NCBI GenBank assembly: GCA_029233925.1
Contig: JARGOX010000033.1
Coordinates: forward strand, 1-44,206
Direction: 5' to 3'
Length of the DNA: 44,206 nucleotides
Source: Rhizobiaceae bacterium
GTDB lineage: Bacteria; Pseudomonadota; Alphaproteobacteria; Rhizobiales; Rhizobiaceae
The notes under the pieces are model-generated. The model did no database searches. It saw nothing but the letters and a program-made list of their open reading frames with translations, and was not told the DNA's origin. The position numbers were made by a program, and so were the translations under genes. Position 1 is the first letter of the stretch, and every line of letters starts with the position of its first letter. Of the stretch, positions 8,636 through 22,300 are shown piece after piece.

Positions 8636-10327
8636 TCAGAATATCTTCCACGCCAGCGTGCCATAGGCCATCATTTCGCTCTGATCACTCATGGTTTGAA
8701 GCACCGGGCCTGCGACAGTAAACTCCATACTCAGGTTTTTGTTGAAGTTGACGTTCATGCCCATTCCGACAGACAGCAAGTTTTGCTGTTGCGGAAATGT
8801 CGAAAAGACAGACCCGAAGTCAATAAAGGAAAACAGGTCGATTTGGCGATTTTCACCAACGGTGTGGTGCAGTTCAACATTGGCGTAATAGCCGCTGTCG
8901 CCGGCGATACCATCGGAGGGGTAACCGCGAACAGTCGTCGGACCACCAATCTGGAACAGCAGATTGCCAGGCAACAGGGACTCGCTGGTATATTGCCAGC
9001 TGCCAGTAGCCAGCAATGCCGTACGCTCATCAGGGAAACGGTATACCATGTTCAATGTGCCCGTACCGACCAGATAATCATCCGTTGTCACCGCAAGATT
9101 ATCTTCAACCCGGGCGAAAACGACCTGAGACTGGTTCGTCAGACTGAAATTATCACTGGTATATTGCAGCATGAACCCTGGCGCATATTTGACAGTGCGT
9201 GAATCCACCAGCGGGACACCCGAGGCATCGGAATTATTGTCTCCGAGGAACGCCGCGCCGGTTGCCTGCAAAAACCAGTTCTGATCTGCAAAAACCGCTT
9301 GTGACAGACTGACGGTTCCGGACATGGCATCGCCGCCGATATCCAGAACAGCTGTGGGACCATCCACGACTTTGGTCTGCGACTGGGTGTATCCGAGTGT
9401 CAGACGTGTACCCCAGGGCGAGATCGGCACATCGTATCGCGCCGTACCGGACTTGGAGCCTTCGGCATAGGTGCCGTAGACAGAGAATGTGTCGTCAATG
9501 CCAAGTACACCGTAGTGGCGATAGAAGGCCGAGCCTTCCAGTTCGCCCGTGGATTTTGTGCCTTCATTGTCGAGAAAGACCTGAAGCTCACGCTCTTTCG
9601 GTTCGGTAATGCCCAGCACAATATCCGTGACACCGAATGCTGCGCCAGGGCGCAAAAGCAATCGCAGCTGTGCCTGATTGGTCTTGTTGAAAAAATTCAG
9701 GTCTTTTGCAGCGGTCGGCACGTCTACCGTGGTGCCGTCAGCCAGTTTGACCTGCTTGAAAATGTAACCATTGCGAATCGTGTTGCCACCGACCAGGGCC
9801 ACCTTGCCAAGCTGGCCTTCGACCAGTTGGACCTTCAGATCGCCATCGGAAAGCTTCTGTGGCGGCAGAACGGCCGCAGCGGTAACGATTCCTTTTTCCG
9901 CATAGAGATCATTGACGTCGCGTACCAATTCCGAGATTTCGGAAAAATCAACGCGTTTGCCGAGGTATTTTGACTTGATTGCGTTGAGTTCGTCCTCCGT
10001 AAGGAAGGCTGACGAAGGTTCAAAGGTGACAGAGTTCAATTTCACCATCGGGCCACCCTTGGGTGGCAGTTTTCGGCGCTCCGCCGGATCGGCAATGACC
10101 GGATCGCCTGTCTGCTTGCGGGCCGCTTCCTCGTTGAGCTTTTCAATGCGCTCGCGTTGCTGCTGTGCAATACGCTCAGACAGGTCCCCGGTTTGCGCAT
10201 AGGCATGACCAGCAAGTGCGGTGGTCAGGAACAAGGACGAAAGGCCGATTCGGATACCTCCCCGGATCGCGGTGGTTTTTTGCTTGTATATCAATCTCAT
10301 ATCCACGCTATCAATTTGCCCGATCAT
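8636..10327 (-). CDS. ShlB/FhaC/HecB-family TpsB outer-membrane transporter
   Basis: A 563-residue Omp85-superfamily protein predicted to secrete the giant exoprotein across the outer membrane. A signal peptide ends near GHAYA. A polar linker (SERIAQQQRERIEKLNEEAARK) is followed by POTRA-like segments (MVKLNSVTFEP; VQLVEGQLGKVALVGG) and a C-terminal beta-barrel. The barrel carries the diagnostic loop motif VRGY at residues 466-469, and the protein ends in Phe (AWKIF), as Omp85 barrels do. The ATG overlaps the TGA of the adhesin gene (ATGA, 10324-10327), implying coupling. An in-frame Met at residue 10 is an alternative start close to the signal peptide. The order tpsA then tpsB supports one secretion unit. 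Confidence 0.95.
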   Translation of the reverse strand: MIGQIDSVDMRLIYKQKTTAIRGGIRIGLSSLFLTTALAGHAYAQTGDLSERIAQQQRERIEKLNEEAARKQTGDPVIADPAERRKLPPKGGPMVKLNSVTFEPSSAFLTEDELNAIKSKYLGKRVDFSEISELVRDVNDLYAEKGIVTAAAVLPPQKLSDGDLKVQLVEGQLGKVALVGGNTIRNGYIFKQVKLADGTTVDVPTAAKDLNFFNKTNQAQLRLLLRPGAAFGVTDIVLGITEPKERELQVFLDNEGTKSTGELEGSAFYRHYGVLGIDDTFSVYGTYAEGSKSGTARYDVPISPWGTRLTLGYTQSQTKVVDGPTAVLDIGGDAMSGTVSLSQAVFADQNWFLQATGAAFLGDNNSDASGVPLVDSRTVKYAPGFMLQYTSDNFSLTNQSQVVFARVEDNLAVTTDDYLVGTGTLNMVYRFPDERTALLATGSWQYTSESLLPGNLLFQIGGPTTVRGYPSDGIAGDSGYYANVELHHTVGENRQIDLFSFIDFGSVFSTFPQQQNLLSVGMGMNVNFNKNLSMEFTVAGPVLQTMSDQSEMMAYGTLAWKIF

Positions 10328-13300
10328 GGGCGGAGTTCCACTGCAGGTCCGGAAGTCGTTGTCACGATCTTATACTCAACACCGTCAATAACCAACACAA
10401 CATTACCGAGATCGGGAAGGTTCTGCTCTTCTTCTTCCAATTGCCCACCCAGCGGCCCCGTCAAGAAGGCGGCCGGGATCGGATCGTCGGCATCAGGAAG
10501 GTGACGCACCGTATCGCGCACCAGACTGATTCCCTTGAAGCCCAATCCGCCAAGGACATCCGTCACCGCTGCTGTGGCGTCATATTTGACGACATAGGTA
10601 GAGGTTGATGTTGCATTGCCATTGACAGCCAGGCTGAAGGCAAAGGTTGGTTCAAACAGCTGAACATTGCTTCCACTGGTTGGCGCCGGGGTACGGTTGT
10701 TGTCGAAGATCGTTTGAACCGGGGTGGTCAGCAACAGGCTGCCAGGCACGAATGCGGACTGGATATTCACCTGCTGCGCCGTTGTCTGCAGTGTCGTATC
10801 AACGAATCTCAGTTCCGGAAGAACCAATCCTGCAGGCGCATCCACCGTGACTTCAGCGCTGGTGCCGACATCTCCCCTGAAGCCGGTGAGGGTCAGTTCG
10901 AGGGGATCGGGTCCGCTTGGTACCTGCGTGATACCGGCGATGATCTCACCAGCCTGCAGGTTCAGTACTTCCGCGACCTCCAAGTCCGGCAATGTCATCT
11001 TGCCGGATGCGGCCAGCTCCATGTAACGGGCTCTGATTGTCTTGATATCAATGTCACCGCCCGGCTCACCGCTATTTCCGGCCGTATCTTTTACAGTGTT
11101 TCCTGCAATCTGTGTGTCACCGATAATATCATCGTCAGAGGTGATGGTTGAATCATTGCCAGCCTCGACGGTGACGAATTCCACATCGTTACCGATGCCG
11201 GTAGAGATGATGGTCGAGTCGACGCCCGCTGTCGCCACGTTGATGTTGACACCCAGTCCCGAGAGGAAGATCGACCCGTTGGCGGCGATGTCGCCGCCAG
11301 TCAGGCTGCCCGCATTGGACTTGGCGGTCACATCACCGACATCGCCGGTGATACCGGTCGTGGTCAATTGAGTGAAGTCCAGATCACCCTCCGAGATGAA
11401 GGACTGCGAACCGCCGCTGGTGGCCGACGTGATGGACAGGGTGCCGGTGCCCGTAACGGTGATCGCGCCATTGAGCGACGTGAACTGTGATGCGGTGATC
11501 GAGGTCAGAGCGGCAATTTCAATATTGCCGTCCTGAGCTTCCATATCGAGTTCATTGGTCTTGATGCGCAGTGGGTTGGCAACATCCGTCACGGCGTTGC
11601 CGCCATTGGCAAGATCACCGTCTGCAGTGATATTGTCGACCGTCTTGTCGCCGATGCCGAGGGCAGCAACGATCTTGACGCCGGCGCCGCTGGCGATTGC
11701 AGTAATATCGGTGCGTGGATCATTGGTGGCTGCCTGAACGCTGCCACCGGCATTGATCGACACCGCGTCCGCAGCACCACTTCCGGACACGATGCCCGTG
11801 ACCTGCGCATCGCCGACCGTATCGATATCCACCTTGTCGCCGTCGGCGCGAAGTGTTGCGCCATTGAGCATTTTCAGGCTGCCGGCGGCAATATTGATCG
11901 TGCCTCCACCGGAATGAATGTCACCGGTTGACGTGATTACCTGACGCCCACCGGGTGACAGATTGATCGTTCCGGCGGTTTCGACCAGGCCATTGATAGT
12001 GGATTGCGATGCTGCACCGAGATTGATCGTGCCGCCTCCGCCTCCGGAAACAACGGCTGAATTGACCACAAACTGGCTGCGTGACGGTCCAAACATGTTG
12101 ATACCGGTCGCGGCCGTTGCATCTATGCCGCCCTGCAGGTTGACGCCAACATTCAGGAAGTTATCGACGGTGCCGATCGCGCCAGCGACAGCCACCAGAT
12201 CGACCTGCGAGCCCAGAATGTTGATCAGATCATCATTGTTGGCATTGATGAGACTGTCGGCTGCGGTCAGGGTCACATCGCCGGGTGAATAGATCGTGTC
12301 AATATTGCCATCACTGTCAAAACTGATGTTGACCAGGTTCTGCGCGCGGGCCGTCGTGGTGGATCCGCTTTTCAGATCGAGCGCCAGAGGGGTCGTCGTT
12401 GAACCGATTGAGCCCTGTGAGGCCTCAAGGATCAGATTGCCCGTGGAGACTGCTGCGCCACCGGCAGCATTGGTGATGCTGCCACGCACCTTGATGCGGG
12501 TTTCGGCAAATGTGCTGATCGCTGCCAGCGCAGCGCCACCCTTCGATGCAAGATAGGCTGTGCCGGCATCCAATCCGGATGCGGTTGGATTCGGAACCGT
12601 GACGTTCAGCGCCTGCGATGCATTGAAGTTCAGCGGACGTTTGCTCAGGACACGCAACACCGTTACGTCGGCTGAGTATAGTCCGGCAGCCGCGGCATCG
12701 AATGCGATCCTCTCGTGTGCGTCGAGCGTATCAGGATCAACCCCAAGCGCGATTGTGATCGGCGTTCCGCCGTAGGTCTGGAGCCCCTCGACAATCGCCG
12801 CATCATAAGCGGCGACCCTGGAGGCGAAGGACTCGGCCGTTTCTCCGGTCTTGATCACGGGCGCAGTCGAAGTCATCGCCCCGTCAAGAATGAGTTGCAG
12901 GTCGGACCGTTCGGCCGCAGCAAGCGCAACCTTCTGGTCAAGCGTCAGATCGCGTGGATTGGTACTGGAACGGATGCTGATACCAGGCTGCAGCGTATCA
13001 GCATCAATAATGGTTTCGCCAATGCCTGCATGCGCTTCGATGCTGACCGTGCGGCCGGCGACATTGGGATCTTTCAGAACAGGGTTCGTCGAGGTGACCG
13101 TTTTGAGAGCACCGGGTGAGATCGAGAACGCCAGTTCGCGTTCGGTCCAGACAGCCCCCTTGGTCAGAGCTTCCCTCTCTGGAGCAAGCATCACATATTT
13201 GTAATCTTCGTCAAAAGTCTCGGTCAGATCACCAACCTTGGCAGCAAGCTTGTGATACTCCGTTGTTTTCTGGTCATTGTAATCGGCGATGTCACTGGCG

Positions 13301-16300
13301 ACGGAGGCTTCTACGTCACTTGATTCGGCAGCGATGGCCCTTTCTGTAAAGTACTTCGTCAGCGCCTTGCCCTGTTGGCTGTCGGTGTCGAGTTCGAAAC
13401 TATAATCGGCCTGGTAAGCTGCGCCGCCGTCGGCCTGGGTTTCTCGGATCTCCCAATATTGACGATAGGACTGTGTCGTTGAGTTTTCGTGGGAAAGAAC
13501 AAGTTGTTCTTGCTTGTCCTGATTGTTGGTACCGTCGATGGCAATTCCCGCGTCATCGACAGATTCAGAGACGCCATCTGCCATCAGACCCAGCGATTCC
13601 CAGTACCCCAGCAGCCCGGTATAGGTCCGTGTATCCACGGCCTCGACCGGATTGTTATCCAGAATATAGCCGGTCTCGGAGACCAGCCGCACGTCGCCGC
13701 CAATCGACAGAACCTTGTCGACCAGCATGGTACCGGTCGATTTGATACCGATATCCCCACCGGCTGTGGCCGTCAGGCCAAGATAGGCCTGCTGCGTGGG
13801 ATCTTCACCGAAGGGACGCAGCAATGGGTTCTCGGTAAAGCCGGAATTGACATGCAGCTGTTGCCCATCGGTCGTTGAGCCGATCGAGCCCGACAGGGCT
13901 GTCAGATTGACCTTGTTGCCCGAAATCAACGCTCCAGAATCCACGCCTGAGATGGAATTCAAGGCAAAGAGAGAAACATTGCCCTTGCTATCGGCAGCAG
14001 CGCCGGTGGCAGTGATCTGGTCTGTGACGATATTGGTGCTCGAATACATGGTGACATTGCCGTCGCGGGCAATGGCGGAGACGGAATCCGATCCCGGCCC
14101 GGTGCCCGCACCGGTCTGATTGATGACAATTGCCGCATTTTCGGCATCCGGTGTGATGCCCACACCGTATTTGACACCGCCGACGGAAGCACCGGCATCC
14201 AGATAGAGGCCGCGCGATGTGAGCATTGATGATGTCGAGGCATTGACCACTGAATGGCCGGCGCCACTGGCTGTGATGCTGGTCAAGCCGCCGATATTGC
14301 TGATGTTGTTGGTGAGCACCACATTGGAATTGGAAGCAATGGTGATGCCGCCGGAATTTGTGCCGATGAAATGAACACCAATCGGATTGTCAGCCTTCAG
14401 CGAATCCGTGGTGATTTTGGTGAATTCCTGTTTGAGCGAATAGGTGTAGGACCAATTCTGAGCGATGCACAATGAATACCAGACGCAATTGTTGCTGCTG
14501 CCGGTTTGCGTCAAATCTGTTTTGTCGTCGTTGACGTAGGAAAATTCCGAACTGACCAGCGCCGGATTGTCGGGAAGCGCGCTGTTGGCCGTGGCGGTTT
14601 GCGCCTGGTTGAACCGGACCCCGTTTGCCGCCTCAGTCACCGCCGTCGACGTGCCCGACTGCGTGTAATCCGTGGAGACATAGGTTCCGTCTGCCAGACG
14701 TCCTTTTGAAAGCAGGTTGGGTCCACTGACAAAGTTCAGGCTTGTGGCCTCATTGATGGACAGCGATTGCGAGCCGAAGAAGCTGGTACCGGTATTGCTG
14801 TAGTTGCTTGTTGTGCCGAAGATTTCTGCTGTCTGCCAGACATAGCGCTGATCGACAATCGGCTGGTAGCTTGTGTCACGGTCGCCCAGCGAGCCGCTGG
14901 TGCTGGTTCCGCCATAGGCGATCTCACCAGTTGTGTTGTTGATGATTCCCGTGCGGGTGGCGGTTGTGATCTGACCCGTCGCGCTGCCCGGCACATATTC
15001 ACGTTCGTAAATGGTGTTGCGCACGGTGACCGTCGGTGCATTGTAAGTCGTGACGTTGCCATCGACATCAAGCACATCGTTGCTCTGGACACTAATCACA
15101 TCGGTGATATCGATCTTGCCCTTGGTGCCACGCAGGTCTCCGGTGTCGTCCTTGCCGGTGCTCAGGGTCTTGAGCACGATATCAAGACCGCTTGTATTGG
15201 TGATATTGATAGTGCCGAAACCATCAAGCACATTCAATCTGCCAGCTGTAGCAGAGGTGTTCATGATCTGACCGAAGAGCTGGATAAAGCCGCCCTTGGT
15301 GCTGGCGCCATCGACCAGATAGCGATCATTCTGCGCGTCATAGGAGGCGCCGATAGTGTTGTTCTCGTTGATGACAGTGAAGATGGCATCCTTGCCAGGT
15401 TTGGCTGTAGCATAGTCATCGGCTATCGCTCGTGTGAATTCGAGGCGATAATCGTTGTTGGGTGAGAGATAATCCTTGATATTGACGAATTGCTCGATGC
15501 CGTTGATCGTCAGCTTGCGGACTGGACTGGTGTTGGCATTCTCGGCAAAGTCCGCATTGTACTTCGCGACAACCTCGGCCAGTTCTACAGCGTCAATACC
15601 GCTGGGTGTGGAAACGATGTTAATGGACTGCCCGGCGTCATTTTGAACCGACGTCTCGCTGGCATTGAGTGCAGCCGTAATATCAGCATCGCTGATGCCC
15701 ATATCCCCTGGCTGCGCTGTCAGCATTTCGCTGCCGGTCAGCCCCAAGGTCCACTCGGCGATGCCGCTCTGGATCGTGCTGTTGATATTGAGGTAGCGCG
15801 CGGCGATGGAAATCGAACCATTTGCCGTGATGCCTTTGCCTGCCTCGCTATCATCGGTCGGATCGGTCCATGAGGCCGGGTCGCCACCGATATGGTTGAA
15901 ACCATTGACATAGCTGGCAACAAAATCACCATTCTTGACCAGAATGTTCACCGAACCGGCATTGATCTGGCCATTGATATAGACGTTGCCGGCATCACTG
16001 GTGATGTTGACGGCGCCCTGGGTGTTCTCGATGATCGCCCCGGTGTTCAAGATGAGATCTGGCGCGACCCGGGCCGTTTTCTTGTGTTCGACGGACGAAC
16101 TTGTGCCCACAAAGAAATCCGAGCTTTCCGGATTGTAGTGCGAATTGATTTCCACGAGCCCACGGCTGGAGTTGGCCGAGGTGATGACAGTGCCTGAATA
16201 GCTGGTGTTCGAATTGCGGTTGAGATTGTTGATCTCACCCTGATTGGCGACCAGGACACCATTTACCCGCAAATTGCCGGCGTCGTAATCCGGAATATAG

Positions 16301-19300
16301 AGGTCATTGGCGCGGATGGAGTTCGAGGTATAATTGTTGATCTTGATCTCGGCATCACCAGGCGCATTGAATGCGCCGGTGCCGTCAATCTGATCAGCTT
16401 CCAGGAATATATTGCCAAGCCGTGTCGCAGTTTTCTCGAGTTCAAGCACCAGGATCGGTGCCGGTTCTGAACTGGATGCCGCGGAAGCTGCGGTCGCCTG
16501 ATTGGTGCCCAGCGATATGTGCAATGTGTTGAGACCAGTCACCTTGTCTGCCAGCGAGGCGATCGATGCGTCAACCTTGGTATTGCTGTTGGTCAGGGCC
16601 TTTGAGACGATATCCGCATTATAGGCCAATCCGCCCGTAGAGACGGTACCCACGATCGTGTTCAACGGATTAATGGCTGCAATGGCAGCATTCTTTTTGG
16701 CAGTGACGTCAGGACCGGTGGGATTATCACCACTGGTTGTTCCTGCCGGTGTATTTGTCACGGCCAGAGTGAGTTGGCTTCTAACCGTCGCAGCGTGGGT
16801 CTTTGCCGCCGCAGCGTTGGTGGCGATCAGATCGTTGTTGGATGCGATCGCTGACAAGAGCGTATTGATGTTGGTCTTGTAAGTTCCGATGTCTGATACC
16901 AAGGTCCCTTGGGCGCTGACATTGTTCGTCCGTTTGGCCTCGGCAAGATCAGCCTCTGCGGCAAGGATCAGATTTTGATTTGTGGTGATCTGTCCCTGTT
17001 TGGTGACATTCTCCGCCTTCTTTGCCGTGACGACGCCTATCGCGGCCACGCCATCGTTTTTGGCATTTGTGGCAGCGGTCACATTGGCAACAGCAGATGA
17101 ACCGGCGTAGGTTGAAATCGCGCCAATTTTGGCAACGGCGTCGTTAAATGTCTGGATCACGCCGAGGGTCGCATTGTTATAGCCCGCCGCGAGATCGGCA
17201 GCGGCGGTTTCCAGGGACACTGCATAGGCAGATGAACCAGTGCCGACGACGCCTGTACCAACAAGACCGGAAAGTGAATCGACCAGAGTATCACTGGCCG
17301 TGGAGATCGCCGCAAGATCGTCGTTGACAGCCTGTTGTGCAATTGCCTTGGGTGACGGTCCGGAATATATGCCCGGTTCGTATGCACCGCCGGTTCCGGT
17401 AAAGGAACCCAGCCCCAATGAGACCAGTTTTTCCTGAAGGAAGCGGATTTCATTGCGATAGGCAGCCTTGGCAATCGGATCGGAATCATAGGCGGCGATC
17501 AGAACTTCGAGTTCTTCGACCCGCGCCTGGATAATGCTCCCGACCGTTTCCGCTGTCACAGAATACTTGATCTCTGTTGTCGAACCATCCGCGATGCAGG
17601 TTTCCAGGGTTGGGTTGCAGCTGTCATTCAAATATCTGACGTCAAGTGTTTTGCTGCGCTGGATACCGGTTTGCACGCGTGCATTGTTGGTCAGAGACGC
17701 TATACCGGCGGTCGTATTTGTTGAACCGCCATTGTAGTCAAAGCTGACATCACCGCCACCAAAGGCATTTGAAACGGCGCTGGCAACGGCTGCCAGAGCT
17801 TCGCGGTAAATGTCCTTGCCTGTGCCGACGGCCGTTGCTTCGATGTCACCACGATGGGCGCTGACCGTGATATCACCGGCAGCACGAATGCCGTTATCGT
17901 CGGGTGAAAGCACAGCGCCTGATGAATCGAGCACCACAGTCGCGTCATGCGCCACCGTCACAGACGGATCGGGATTGGCCGAGATGGGAATGGCGGTCTT
18001 GTTGAAGATATCCAGGGTGGCGTTGAATTTCAGATCCGCTTCTTCACCATTCAGCGTCTTGCCGGCGTAAATGCCAAGCGTTCCGCTTGTCGGATCGGAA
18101 CCGTCAAAGGTGATGATGCCTTCACTTGCTTCAAGGCGGACACGTTCGCCCACATGAGCAAGATTTCCGCCTCTTTCACTGCCGAAAAGCTCCCCACCCC
18201 TGTAGAGAATATCGACTTTGCCGGAAGGCGCACCAGCCAGACCGTAGGTTGTTGCGGCCGCGCGCAGGTCCACATCGGCCTCGCCCCATGCCGCGATCTT
18301 GATATCACCCTTTTCCACAACGATCTGAGCGTCGTCGCCAATATCAACCGATGCATTGGCAATGATGGTTTCATCGATTTCCGCCGATGCCGAGGCAATC
18401 GCGCCGCCGGAATCCAGCTTGACCTTCTGGCGGGAAATCGTCTGGTTGTGTGCTTCGAGCGAGAAGAGAGACAGTGGGGATGCCTCCGGCGCAAGCGTGA
18501 CAGCCACAGACGTGCCGACACTGGCCACGGTATTCTGGACGATGACATTGCTGGAGCCGCCCGACGGGAAGCTGCCAAGGCCCCCTGAGACGGAGTCGAC
18601 GTTCCACCCGGCCGCATCGGCATTTGTCTCACCGTCACGGAAATAATTGAGCACCCGGTTCGTGGCCCTGATGGCCAGATCCTGAGCCGACAGCGTCACA
18701 TTGTTGCCAAGTGCGGCATTGACTTCGCTGTTGACGTTGTTGGTCAGTTGCGCGCCGCTGGCCCCTGCAAGTGATGCCTGACGGCTGTCGACGATACCGA
18801 CAAAATTGGAGGTGTGATCGGCTTCGACTGTGACCGCGCCCGTCGCAATGACCGTGAAACCTGTCCCGGTGCCAAGCGCCGCTTCGGTCAAGCTGTTTGA
18901 GATCGTTGTGCCTTCTGCTGCCGATCCGGCGATGACACCGCCACTACCGGATTCTACATCGGCCTTATTCACATCACTGCCATTGGCGCTCACTATGATG
19001 TTGCTGGCATTGTGGTCTACGTCTCCAGCATCAAGTGTAACCATATCGGCAACCTTGGCCGTCGTGCGGGTTGCACTCACGGCCGCCGCATCGTTGGCAC
19101 CGGCGGCAACGAAGCCGCCTGCATTGCCGGAGGCGTTGGCGTCCTGGTTGGTGACATTCGTTGCATTGACATTGAAATTGCCGGTGGTGCTGACGCTGGA
19201 ACCGGTGACCAGCGCATCGGAATGCGCCGTATTCTTAGAGAGCGCCGCCGTTGCAGTGACGCCGATCAAGGCGCCCGAGGCCCCGGTGGCGTAGGTTCTG

Positions 19301-22300
19301 GCTACGGTTGTCGTGGACGCGGCAAGAACCTGTGCTGAGGCAGCATCGATAACCGCACCGCCGCTCACCGTGGAATTGACGGTGGTGGAAATATTCGCCT
19401 CGGCATCGGACCCGGCAACCGCCAGACCACCGGCAACGGCCAACCCTGTGGCCGTAGCATCTGCCTTCGAAGTGGCGCCACCATGAACAAGCACGTGGTC
19501 ATCTGAATAGATCTGACTGCTGTCAACCTCGGCCAGGACCGCAGTGGAAACTGTCGCTTCACTGACCGTGCCCTGAAGCGCCGCGCCAACACCGCCGCCA
19601 CTTGCCGTGGCTTCGGAAGTGGCCCGGTCATTGGATGTGGCTGCGATGGTCACAGCGCCCGCCCGGGCGCCATCTGTTCCTATGCTGGCGTTGCTGCCCA
19701 TTTTGGCGGTTACGGAACCGCCGATGTGCGATTCGGCAACCGAGACGCCCACGGCGATCAGGCCGGCGAGGCTTGCGCTTTCGGCTGTCGTTGAAACTTC
19801 GCGATCTGCATCCGCCTCGACCGATACGGTGTCTGATACGAAGAGATCTTCACCTTCGACTTGCGCCAGCGTACTGGAATTGTCAGTGATCATCGCCACG
19901 TCAGCGCTGATCGCAGCGGCAAGCCCACCGGTCCCGGCAAAACCGGTTCCAACGAGGTTGTGGTTGGTTCTGGCGAGCACCGCAAGCTGGTTCGCCGTGA
20001 TGCTGGAAGCGCCGGAAATCTGGGCAGTGCTGTCCGTATCCACGTCAAGGATGCCGATACCGGCGCCAACGCCGACTGCACCACCGGCGATCGCGCCGGT
20101 TTCGAACTCGGTGACAAGTTTGTCTGAACTGGTGACGGCAACCTTTCCATCAATGTCGATTGTTGCGTTGCCGATATTGGCAGATGTGCCGGCAGGCACA
20201 TCAAGTGCAGTGACAGAGTCTGTCAGTTCGACCGCATTGCGTTTTGCCTGCGCACTGGCGCTGATCGATTTGACGGATGCGTTGTCAGAACTTTGCAGGT
20301 TTTCATTGACGGACCCGTCGTTCAGATTTTCCTGCGCCTTGTCGGTGACAGCGGTCAGCCCGGTTTCACCGTCCTCACTTGATTCCTTGAGTTTCGTGTT
20401 GCCTTCACCTGTGGCGGAAATCCCGTCGCCGTAGCTATAGACCGATATGCCGGCTGCAATGCCGATCAGGCCGAGCGCTCCGCTGACGGTCGTGGAGGAA
20501 CCGGCCTTGTTGGACAGGCCGCTGACAAGGACATCGCCCTTGGCATGGACAGTTGTATTGTCACCGATGGTTGCCGATGTTGCATTCTTGAATACGCCCA
20601 CATCGATTGCGCCGGCAATGCCGGCACCCAGACCGGCTGCAAAGCCGCCGTCGAACACCATGGTTACAGTTGTATCGCGCGCCGAAACAACAACATCCTG
20701 ATCCGCTTCACCGGCAGCGTTGCTGCCCTCCTGATTGATGCCGACATTGTTGCCGATGGTGGCCGCCGTCTTCACATCCATAAGTTCGACTGAAACCACA
20801 CCGCTGACGCCTGCGCCCAATCCGGCAGCGCCGGCAATGGCAAGCGTAAAGGCCGATTGTTTGGAACTCGCATCGACATTGATGCCGCCGCTCGTGCTGC
20901 GCGTATCGGTGAAGCTGTTGCCTGTGTAGACCGTGTGATCGTCGCTTCCGATAGCGAATGCCGTGACCTGAGCACCGTTGGCGATTTTGGCAGTGGTTGT
21001 CTTGTCCAGCGAAATCACGCTGACTGCCGCGCCAATGCCTGCGGCACCGCCGACTGCCACTGAACCGGCGAGCATGCCCGAGCGGGTGATATCTTCTGCC
21101 AGGACATCAACATTGCCCTGCGCAACTGTTGTACCGCCCAGTTCGGCTTCAGTGACATTGGTCATGACCACCGTGGTGATGCCACCTGCCAGAGAGGCGA
21201 GACCACCCACGGCACCGGCAACACCGGCTGATGAAATGTCTTCACTGGCTTTCGCCGAGACCAGAACATCATTTTTCGCGGCAAGCAATGCGCCCGAGCC
21301 GACCTTGGCCCGGGTGGTATTGGAAATAATGGCGACACCCAGACCAGCACCGACACCACCGACACCACCGACAGCGACTGCTCCTGAAATGCCCATTGAG
21401 TAGATGTCACTGGCTGCGGCAACCACGACTGACTGGTCGGCTCCGGCAACGCCTGCTTCCTGGTTGATCTGCGCACTTGCGCCGATTTGAGCCAATGTAT
21501 CGGTGGTGACAACCGGTACGCTGGCCGAGAAGGCAGCCCCAAGGACACCGCCGGCTGCGCCGCCGATATCGAGTGAGCGCAAGGCGTTGGTATTGGTCGC
21601 ATTGACAATCACACCTCTGGCGCTGTCGGTTGCCGCGACTGCCGTGCGCTGCTGCGACAACAGTGCCAGACCGGCGGCCTTCGCGTCCTCGGACGTGAGA
21701 AGCGCATTCCTGTTTCCGGTGGATGCGGAAACCTTCTCCGGATCGATATCGTCCGGCTTGAAGTCGCGGTCCTCGATCTTCTCTTCATCATCAGAAGCGG
21801 TACTGATAGCACCGAAGGTGCTGTTGTATGCTGTCACAAAGCTTTGGGCGTCGTTCTTGCCGAGTGCCGTTACTTGCGCACCACCTTCAATCAGAGCCTG
21901 AGTGTCGGAATCGATCACCACGACGCCGACGGCGGCACCGACAGCGGCCGTGCCACCGATGGCGGCAGCAAGATTGAGCATGTCGACGCTGGTGCGGTCA
22001 TCGGAAAGAACAGCGGCATTGCCCTGTGCAACCACTCTGGCGGCAGCACCGATTTTGGCAGTCGTATCTGTTGTGATGGACATCACGGCAACCGTGCCTG
22101 CTCCACCAGCTGCACCACCGGCAGCAGCGCCGGCAACGAGCGTGCCGATATCTTCAACACTGTCTGCCTCGACAATAACGTCACCGGCTTCGATGTCGGC
22201 GGTACCTGTAATCTTGGCCGTCGTGGTTTTTGTAATCACGCCGACCGCAACACCGGCGGCGGCAGCGACGCTGCCGCCTGCGCCGACAGCGCCAGCAAGC

